DNA from: a virus
Reading direction: 5' to 3' (one strand)
IMG/VR virus record: IMGVR_UViG_3300028031_000012
Span: 1-25,631 of that record
DNA: 25,631 bases
Shown here: piece by piece, positions 20,103 through 25,631 of the stretch
Layout of the letters: every line of letters begins with the position of its first letter
Position numbering within the stretch: position 1 is the stretch's first letter
Notes under the pieces: generated by a model
The model's input: only the letters and a program-made list of their open reading frames with translations
The model's database searches: none
What the model was told of the DNA's origin: nothing
Position numbers and translations under genes: made by a program

Positions 20103-21197
20103 TTACCTCATACGAGCTTCCAATGCTGCCGCGACATCTGATAGCTTCCCGGTCTTTTTGACCTTCTGCATTAAACTGTTTTGCCGCTTAGCATTCTGAT
20201 TTACATTTTGACGTGCATTAGGCTTCAATAGCTTTGGAGCTTTCTTTAGTTTCTTCTTCGCAATGTCGATATCATTACCAGCTTTTACCCCTGACATGAT
20301 TTGCTTTGCCATGAGTATTAATCGGTGATCGTTGACCTTGTGAAGTTCTTCTGCTGAATATCCAAAACCTGATAGAACATCACTTACCTGCTTGCTTTCG
20401 GCTTCTCGTACTTTAACGTCTGACCAATCAGGGATTTTAGAAAGCAACATCTCGTGTTCCTTTTGTAAGAACTCGGTATCTTTCTGTTCCTTCTCAGTCT
20501 TCTGTTTATCGACAAGTTCCTGGGCTTGCTGGCTAGCGGTGTTTATCGCTTGATCCATTCGTGCCTGTCGCTCACCGAACTCTTGACGCTTAATTAGATA
20601 TTGACTGGGATCAGACTTTTGTAACTCAGTCCAGTTAATAGCATGGAATTCATGCGTTATCTGTTCTTGAGCGTATCTGAAAGCCATACCAGCTTTTTCT
20701 AATTCAGTGCTTAGTTCGGTCTGCGCTTTAACCTGCTGTTCGTCAAAAACTCGTTTGTCTTCGATTAAGGCAGTATTCTTGCGCGTGTAATCAGCTTCTA
20801 ATTGGTAGCCTTTTTTGAACTCGGCCAGAGATAATTCCGTGTCCTCACCGTTAACCTTTGAAGTCATCTTGATGTTGTCTAGAAAGTCTTCGACCTTCAT
20901 TCCAACAGCTTCTGCCAACTCGCTAACCGTGTGAAAAGAATCTTCTGCCTGTTCGTCTTCGGATTGCTCCGAATCAATAGCGTCGGTTTCTTCTGATTCT
21001 ACTTCTTTGGCATCCTTGTCCAGTTGTTCCGTAACCTCGTCCTGGTCTTCCTGTGTATCAACTTCCGTTGAATTGTCGGGAGTTTCCTCCGTAATTTGCT
21101 CAGCTTCTTCAGTCTCATATCGTGCTAATAAGGCTTCTGTCGCTGAGTCTACATTCGTGACTTTGACAGAATCGCCCTTCTGGGTGGATTCACTCAT
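20103..21197 (-). CDS. Capsid scaffolding protein
   Basis: A 364-residue protein with a strongly acidic, disordered N-terminus (about 20-90), a linker (VKVEDFLDNIKMTSKVNGED), a long coiled coil (about 145-250, rich in Gln/Glu/Lys) and a basic C-terminal helical hairpin (KKKLKKAPKLLKP ... SDVAAALEARMR) of the kind that binds coat protein. Order portal-scaffold-coat and the 4-base gap to the coat gene fit. It directs procapsid assembly and leaves before packaging. The ribosome-binding stretch is a weak GAG 8 bases before the ATG. Confidence 0.85.
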   Translation of the reverse strand: MSESTQKGDSVKVTNVDSATEALLARYETEEAEQITEETPDNSTEVDTQEDQDEVTEQLDKDAKEVESEETDAIDSEQSEDEQAEDSFHTVSELAEAVGMKVEDFLDNIKMTSKVNGEDTELSLAEFKKGYQLEADYTRKNTALIEDKRVFDEQQVKAQTELSTELEKAGMAFRYAQEQITHEFHAINWTELQKSDPSQYLIKRQEFGERQARMDQAINTASQQAQELVDKQKTEKEQKDTEFLQKEHEMLLSKIPDWSDVKVREAESKQVSDVLSGFGYSAEELHKVNDHRLILMAKQIMSGVKAGNDIDIAKKKLKKAPKLLKPNARQNVNQNAKRQNSLMQKVKKTGKLSDVAAALEARMR

Positions 21198-21263
21198 AGT
21201 GTTTTCTCGGTTGTGTTAAAATATATTCTGATCAGTGGCTTACTGTATACGCACAGCGTTTCA

Positions 21264-21400
21264 TGGGCTGATTCACATTTTTGGAATCAGTAGCCGGTTA
21301 AATCCCGGCTGGTCACTGGTCAATAAATCAAGTACCAGTATTTCTGGTACTTGATTGTTTGATTGGCACCCGGCTTATAAAGGCAACACCCTGCCGGGTT
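21264..21400. ncRNA. Highly structured intergenic region, candidate RNA element
   Basis: Four hairpins lie in a row in the gene-free gap before the scaffold gene: CTGATTC/GAATCAG (21268-21274/21284-21290), AGCCGG/CCGGCT (21292-21297/21305-21310), a perfect 13-bp stem AATCAAGTACCAG/CTGGTACTTGATT with a 5-base loop (21326-21356), and ACCCGGC/GCCGGGT (21368-21374/21393-21399). None ends in a good T run on the minus strand, so they are not ordinary terminators. A cis-acting leader of the scaffold/capsid mRNA, or a small RNA, would fit. Confidence 0.5.
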
Positions 21401-21427
21401 TAGGGCGACTGATACTTGCCTGATTGT

Positions 21428-21604
21428 TTAATGGTGTTCGACATCTATTACTAAACACTTGCACTCATCTTCACTTCCTTTTTGAATAGTATCTATTTCA
21501 AAATCGTTTGTGGTGATATAAGCGTGTATTCCTTCCCATGTAGCCATAACAGGTAATTCACTGCCATACTTTTCAAGCTCATTTATCAGCTCTATAACCG
21601 TCAT
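21428..21604 (-). CDS. Small late-region hypothetical protein
   Basis: A 58-residue acidic protein starting MTVIELINELEKYGSELPVM, a pattern common in small phage proteins. I chose the ATG at 21604, which has GGGGA 4 bases upstream. Longer readings from 21649 or 21685 lack a ribosome-binding site, and the latter overlaps the upstream gene. Function unknown. Confidence 0.7.
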   Translation of the reverse strand: MTVIELINELEKYGSELPVMATWEGIHAYITTNDFEIDTIQKGSEDECKCLVIDVEHH

Positions 21605-21650
21605 TGTTTCCCCGGCTATAATCCCTGATTTGTGTATGAATTGTTTCATA

Positions 21651-21899
21651 CTAAATAACTTGTAGTTCAGGCTTAGCCTGTTCAAGCTTGCCTGTGTTGA
21701 CTTCGTTTACTATCATCTTTTTAACTTGCTTTAAACATTGGAGACAGAGCATTAATTGATTAGACATTGCCTCTTGATCTAATCCTACGTCTTCAATCTG
21801 ACTGACAAGGTTCTCTCTGACATTCACGAACGCATCGATGAACATAGGATTGTTTAATAACTGATCTGCTTCCGCTGCTTTGATTTCTTTATCGTTCAT
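21651..21899 (-). CDS. Small late protein between portal and scaffold
   Basis: An 82-residue helical acidic protein (KAAEADQLLNNPMFIDAFVNVRENLVSQIEDVG). The LLNNPMFIDAF...R..L..QIED pattern is one I associate with small uncharacterised proteins in phage packaging clusters. Coupled to the upstream gene by an ATGA overlap. Confidence 0.75.
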   Translation of the reverse strand: MNDKEIKAAEADQLLNNPMFIDAFVNVRENLVSQIEDVGLDQEAMSNQLMLCLQCLKQVKKMIVNEVNTGKLEQAKPELQVI

Positions 21900-22111
21900 G
21901 TTGAATGACCTGCGTATTTATGACAATCGCATGTAAAAAATGGATTGTTATTTTTAAATTCCGCTAAAGCAATAGCGTTATTTACTGCGGGCTTGGTTTC
22001 TTTTTCATCCCAACAAAAACCCCCTTTTGTTTTTATATGTAGCTCACCATCGCAATAAACATTGTGGTGGCCTCCTTGGTGAACTAATTGGTAAAGTAAT
22101 TTATGCTCCAT
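21896..22111 (-). CDS. Small late hypothetical protein
   Basis: A 71-residue protein, His- and Cys-containing (HQGGHHNVYCDGE, FFTCDCHKYAGH), unrecognised. A metal site from the C-terminal CDCH and nearby histidines is possible. It starts at a TAATG overlap with the 14-codon mini-gene upstream. Confidence 0.65.
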   Translation of the reverse strand: MEHKLLYQLVHQGGHHNVYCDGELHIKTKGGFCWDEKETKPAVNNAIALAEFKNNNPFFTCDCHKYAGHST

Positions 22112-22155
22112 TAATATCTCTTTTTTGGCGGTCTTTTCTGTTTACGTTTCTTCAT
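22111..22155 (-). CDS. 14-codon basic mini-gene (MKKRKQKRPPKKRY)
   Basis: A 14-residue peptide, ten of whose residues are Lys or Arg. Its ATG overlaps the portal stop (ATGA), AGGT lies 7 bases upstream, and its TAA overlaps the next start (TAATG). The exact junctions at both ends make chance unlikely. It may be a nucleic-acid-binding peptide, or may exist to couple translation of the next gene to the portal. Confidence 0.55.
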   Translation of the reverse strand: MKKRKQKRPPKKRY

Positions 22156-24458
22156 TGAATACCTACCGGCAGACCTTCTGCGTCTTTGATTATTGTCCTG
22201 ACTTCCCCTGTTCCAATGTTACGTACTCCAACAGGTGACCCGTTATCATCTCTGACTATTTCTTTTGGCTGGTTCATGTCTGATATGATCTGACTCATCG
22301 ACATAATGGTGTTGTTCATTTCATCCCTGGCTGCCATAAACTCACCGCCATCTGCCGCACCTAAGTCCATTTCCTTCAGTTGAATCTTGGTTAGGTTGTC
22401 TTTGTCTGTTTTGTATTGATCCATTGCAAGCTTTTCATCGTTCTGGGCATCTTTGAGTTGCATTTCAAGCTGGTCAATCTGTGCTTCTAATGCCTTAGCA
22501 CCAGCGGCATTATCAACCTTTTCGGTCTCGATGCTGACCTTCATTTCGGCTATTTGCCTGTTGTACTCTGACTCAACCTGTTTGAAATAGTCTTCACGTT
22601 GAGCCTTGGCCTGGTCGAATTGCATCTGGGCGGATTTAATCTGCGCGTCCTGCTGCAATCTCATGACCTCAACCTGACGTTTGTCCTGTTCAATCTTGGC
22701 ATTAGCTTCAATCATAACCATGTTCGGATCGGGCTGTTGGGGCTGGGGTTGTTGTGGTTGTGAGTTCTCAGGGTTCATAAAGTACTTATCCACGTTCTTT
22801 TCACCTACTGATTCAGTGAGTAAACGACGTGCGTTGTAAACGTTTTGAGGGTTTAGCATAGTACCCATACCTCCCTGCTGTATTAGTTTGTCCTGCTCCA
22901 TGATGATAACCTGAGCGGCTGACATCTTTTGACGCCTTGAGCTTAAGCCAATACCGACATTACACGTCATGGATTCACGCTTACGCCATTCTGTTGGGTT
23001 AACCTCTGACCATTGTCCGTTGAGCTTCATCCATTTAGTATCGCCGTGTTTAAGCTCTAAATGATGAATCTTTAGGAATATATCTTTCACACACGTCTCA
23101 GCCAGTACCCTGACTAAAAACTCTATTCTTTGGTCGGCTTTCTCAATAGCGCCCATGAAAGCGCCTTCGGTAGACTTGGCTAATATATCAGCATCCAAAC
23201 CCATTGAGTTACGGGTAATGCCTGACCTGCCTTCCTTCTGCATGTCGATCAATTCAAGTAATGGAATGACCTGACCAATGACCGGGGATACTGGTTCGGT
23301 TTGCACGTCACCGTCGTTTGTTATTCTAATAACGCCGTTGTTGTTATTCGATAGAACGTCATCAAGATTAGCACCTGTCTTCACCAACGTCCTGGGGTTG
23401 TTCATCTTGCCCATGTTGGTAATAAGCTGGCGCATGAAGTAAGTCTTCAAATCTTGCAGATCCATAACGGACTCGGCGACTGACATCATGATATGTTTGT
23501 GAGGCATCAAGATTGTAGCGGCTGATACGTAAGGCATGTAGTCAGTTGGCTCGTTCTCGAATATCTTATTGCCGATCTTAATGACTCTGCGGCGTTCGGC
23601 TATGTCGTCATCATCCCAGTCCAACAACATAATACATTCTTCAACTGTGAACTTTCTTAGTGCCTCGTGGCTTTCGTCTTCAGTTAGTTGGTTCTCATCT
23701 GTGTAGAATCTTCGGTTGGTTTCTTCAGATGTGTATCTGTTCTCACCTTGCACCATCCTTAAATCTTCGGCTTTATACCCTAACTGAACTAAGTCGGAGA
23801 ATGTCTTTTCAGCTCTATGGCAAGTGAACTCGCAATCGTCCAGGTTTAAACCAATGTGGTTATCATCGATTTCCATTTCTTCCTCTGGAATCGGTATTAC
23901 TTTAATCTTTCCTCGTGTCATGGTTCGCTTGATTTCTATGTCGTACAAACCATATTCATTCAGGTCATAACCTACTACCTCGACCTCATCATCGTTAACA
24001 ATCATCGATAGTTCGATGTCGTTCATGTTGTAGTAGTTTTCTATCTCGACTACTTCGCGCTCATCCCTAACCACTTTCAGATAACTGTTGGGGTTTAATA
24101 GCGCTGACTTGATTAGTTGGTGAAGTATTACAAAGCCATTGTTATCCTGATTGAAGATATGCTGGACTGCGTCAGTCTCTTGCTGAGCTGACATTTCATC
24201 TTGTGGATCTACCGGGTCAAACTCTACTACTCGGTCGCCTGATGAGAACACACGCATGATAGAAGGCATTGCCCATTCGATAGTCTCGAAGACTTCTCGT
24301 GTAGTGAACTTTGAACTACCTTCTTGCTCATTGCCGTACAGTTCACCCATATAACGGTCAAAGATAACCTGTCTTTGATTGGTAAGCTGGCCGCCTTCTT
24401 CGCCCTCACCGTATGAGAGCTTATTTTCTATGATCGATATTAGTTCTAAATCTTCCAT
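22152..24458 (-). CDS. Portal protein
   Basis: A 768-residue protein forming the packaging vertex ring. The N-terminus (SRMDLE-like start, QRQVIFDRYMGELYGNEQEGSSKFTTREVFETIEWAMPSIMRVF) is the P22/SU10-type portal signature. The wing and stem follow, including VRVLAETCVKDIFLKIHHL and the FILMPHKHIMMSVAESVMDLQDLKTYFMRQL segment. A Gln/Pro linker (about 575-590) leads to a long coiled-coil-rich C-terminal part (590-740), like the barrel of large podophage portals. The ATG at 24458 shares bases with the terminase stop (TGATG); a TTG one codon earlier is the alternative. It directly follows terminase. Confidence 0.92.
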   Translation of the reverse strand: MEDLELISIIENKLSYGEGEEGGQLTNQRQVIFDRYMGELYGNEQEGSSKFTTREVFETIEWAMPSIMRVFSSGDRVVEFDPVDPQDEMSAQQETDAVQHIFNQDNNGFVILHQLIKSALLNPNSYLKVVRDEREVVEIENYYNMNDIELSMIVNDDEVEVVGYDLNEYGLYDIEIKRTMTRGKIKVIPIPEEEMEIDDNHIGLNLDDCEFTCHRAEKTFSDLVQLGYKAEDLRMVQGENRYTSEETNRRFYTDENQLTEDESHEALRKFTVEECIMLLDWDDDDIAERRRVIKIGNKIFENEPTDYMPYVSAATILMPHKHIMMSVAESVMDLQDLKTYFMRQLITNMGKMNNPRTLVKTGANLDDVLSNNNNGVIRITNDGDVQTEPVSPVIGQVIPLLELIDMQKEGRSGITRNSMGLDADILAKSTEGAFMGAIEKADQRIEFLVRVLAETCVKDIFLKIHHLELKHGDTKWMKLNGQWSEVNPTEWRKRESMTCNVGIGLSSRRQKMSAAQVIIMEQDKLIQQGGMGTMLNPQNVYNARRLLTESVGEKNVDKYFMNPENSQPQQPQPQQPDPNMVMIEANAKIEQDKRQVEVMRLQQDAQIKSAQMQFDQAKAQREDYFKQVESEYNRQIAEMKVSIETEKVDNAAGAKALEAQIDQLEMQLKDAQNDEKLAMDQYKTDKDNLTKIQLKEMDLGAADGGEFMAARDEMNNTIMSMSQIISDMNQPKEIVRDDNGSPVGVRNIGTGEVRTIIKDAEGLPVGIQ

Positions 24459-25631
24459 CAAATAATCTCAGTGTGTACGTTTAAGGGTCTGTCCCATCCG
24501 GTTATTGTTTCTACGTTATGACTTTGGGCAAAACCCATAAATGCATCCGCGCCATTACTAGCCCAGTCGTGGTGTGGATTTAATTGGTATGCGTCGTCTT
24601 CGTCACGATATTTATATCGATAGTTGCAGAGCGCTTCGAAACCTTTATCCATTCGCCTGGCTCTGGTCTGCATATCCTCATCTTCTACATCGAGGTAGCC
24701 TTCGCATTCTTTAACAGGCTTATGCTTATCGTCTGCAAGATGAAACCAGCAATTCGGAAACACATCCCGTGCTAATTGAATAGCGAGGTTCTTTTCTTTT
24801 ATTCGGTCTACCTTAACGACTGGCTTTACACCGCCATCTTCAAACTGTTGGGCTATGTTTCGTTCCATACCTAGCCTTTCGTGGAAGGCATCATGAGGCA
24901 TGTAGTGTGACCCATAGTTATAGTCAAGCTTTTTGATAGCTCGGACGTAATAAGCTACTTCCTCAAGTCTTCCTTGAAAGTAATCAATAAACTGGTATTC
25001 CTTGCCTACCTTCTGCATAAACCAGAAAGCTGTCGGGTCGTGCTTACCAACATCAGAGTATGTCTTAACCTCTGCCGTTTTCTGAATAGGGATGTAAAGT
25101 CTGCGCTTTGGTGTTTTATCTACTTCCGCAATCTGCTTACCAAATATCGCACCCTCAGCCAGCTTCTTTAGCTCGCCTTCCCATATATGCAGATACTTCT
25201 CAATATCTTTTTCCTTCATTTCGTTCATTTGTTTCTTTAGAACGTCTGTGAAGTATGGGTTGTCATCGTGATTGACTTTAATCACCAATGAACTACCAGG
25301 CGGTTTGTCAATTACAAACATTTTATGAATGTAATCGAACTTAAACCTGGTGTTGTATGTTATCCAAATCTCTGAGCCTTCTGCTCTTATTGTTGGATCG
25401 ATAATGTCCCAACTGTTTTCAGTGAGACTGTGGCCTTCTTCTATCCAGCATATGTCTACACCTTCAGTTGACTTAATCTCTTCAGTGTTGTGCTTAACAC
25501 CTAGAAATATAAACTCAGATCCGTTGATGCCTTTTATGCTTGTTTCAGTAATAGTGAAGAAGTTTTCTAGCTGAAGCGCTTTTATCTGATCTCTTAACAA
25601 TCTATGGACTGACTGCTTAATAGACTTCTGA
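24458..25631 (-). CDS. terL: Terminase large subunit (5' end outside window)
   Basis: At least 390 residues of the packaging ATPase/nuclease; the frame stays open to the right edge, so the start and Walker A motif are missing. SIKQSVHRLLRDQIKALQLE and FLGVKHNTEEIKSTEGVDICWIEEGHSL show the phage terminase ATPase with Walker B (ICWIEE), followed by the coupling region (EIWITYNTRFKFD). The RNase-H-like nuclease shows its acidic residues in TYSDVGKHDPTAFWF, MPHDAFHERLG and NGADAFMGF. It drives DNA into the procapsid through the portal, whose gene follows by TGATG overlap. The internal TTG at 25600 is not the start. Confidence 0.93.
   Translation of the reverse strand, partial: QKSIKQSVHRLLRDQIKALQLENFFTITETSIKGINGSEFIFLGVKHNTEEIKSTEGVDICWIEEGHSLTENSWDIIDPTIRAEGSEIWITYNTRFKFDYIHKMFVIDKPPGSSLVIKVNHDDNPYFTDVLKKQMNEMKEKDIEKYLHIWEGELKKLAEGAIFGKQIAEVDKTPKRRLYIPIQKTAEVKTYSDVGKHDPTAFWFMQKVGKEYQFIDYFQGRLEEVAYYVRAIKKLDYNYGSHYMPHDAFHERLGMERNIAQQFEDGGVKPVVKVDRIKEKNLAIQLARDVFPNCWFHLADDKHKPVKECEGYLDVEDEDMQTRARRMDKGFEALCNYRYKYRDEDDAYQLNPHHDWASNGADAFMGFAQSHNVETITGWDRPLNVHTEII

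Noticed and set aside
21605-21685. Longer start for the 21428-21604 gene
   Set aside because: The upstream starts have no ribosome-binding site, while the ATG at 21604 has GGGGA at proper spacing.
25598-25600. TTG as the terminase start
   Set aside because: The frame continues upstream with conserved terminase sequence (SIKQSVHRL) to the window edge, so the gene is simply truncated by the window.

Overview
The window is most of a temperate, short-tailed (podovirus-type) double-stranded DNA phage genome. The host is probably a gammaproteobacterium; this is inferred from the AT-rich but Shine-Dalgarno-driven genes, perfect matches to the E. coli IHF consensus, sigma-70-type promoters and P22/SU10-like virion genes. 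The large terminase runs off the right edge, and the left edge cuts the operon that starts with the Cro-like gene, so this is a partial genome.

The layout is a mirror image of lambda. At 318-1283 a Cro/YdaS-like gene (minus) and a LexA/CI-type repressor (plus) diverge from an operator/promoter at 544-585. A second, inverted copy of the operator and promoter (1372-1413) lies after the repressor's terminator and starts a long plus-strand operon, as lambda OL/pL does. The Cro transcript runs left off the window (terminator, Arc-like repressor, then presumably replication, late-control and lysis genes). The other end of that transcript would enter from the right as the minus-strand late operon.

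The plus-strand (pL-like) operon, 1444-9500, holds some 29 tightly packed genes, many joined by ATGA, TAATG or TGATG overlaps. Most are tiny and of unknown function, including small zinc-finger-like proteins, a two-helix membrane protein and a small HTH protein. The recognisable ones are a Rad52/22-type single-strand annealing protein followed by a Gp157-family protein, and, at the end, a DUF4224 protein overlapping a tyrosine integrase. The 260 bp after this block (9501-9760) look like attP: four copies of a TTGTAGGT motif and two perfect IHF consensus sites. Three further plus-strand genes follow, the last a predicted lipoprotein with an HExxH motif.

The minus-strand late operon (25631 down to 10617) reads in assembly order: large terminase, portal, a 14-codon basic mini-gene, three small genes, a highly structured 230 bp intergenic region, scaffold, SU10/DUF5309-type major capsid protein, terminator, small head proteins, head-tail adaptor, P22 gp10-like nozzle protein, three probable ejection (internal virion) proteins, terminator and tail fibre. 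No sheath, tube or tape-measure gene is present, which agrees with a short tail. The fibre gene converges on the lipoprotein gene with a 4 bp stop-codon overlap and no terminator between them.

Because the integrase and putative attP lie next to the end of the late operon, the sequence has the vegetative (circular or virion) order rather than that of a prophage opened at att. The longest stretches without a gene are 9501-9760 and 21198-21427, both described below. I saw no tRNA, rRNA, CRISPR array or insertion sequence.
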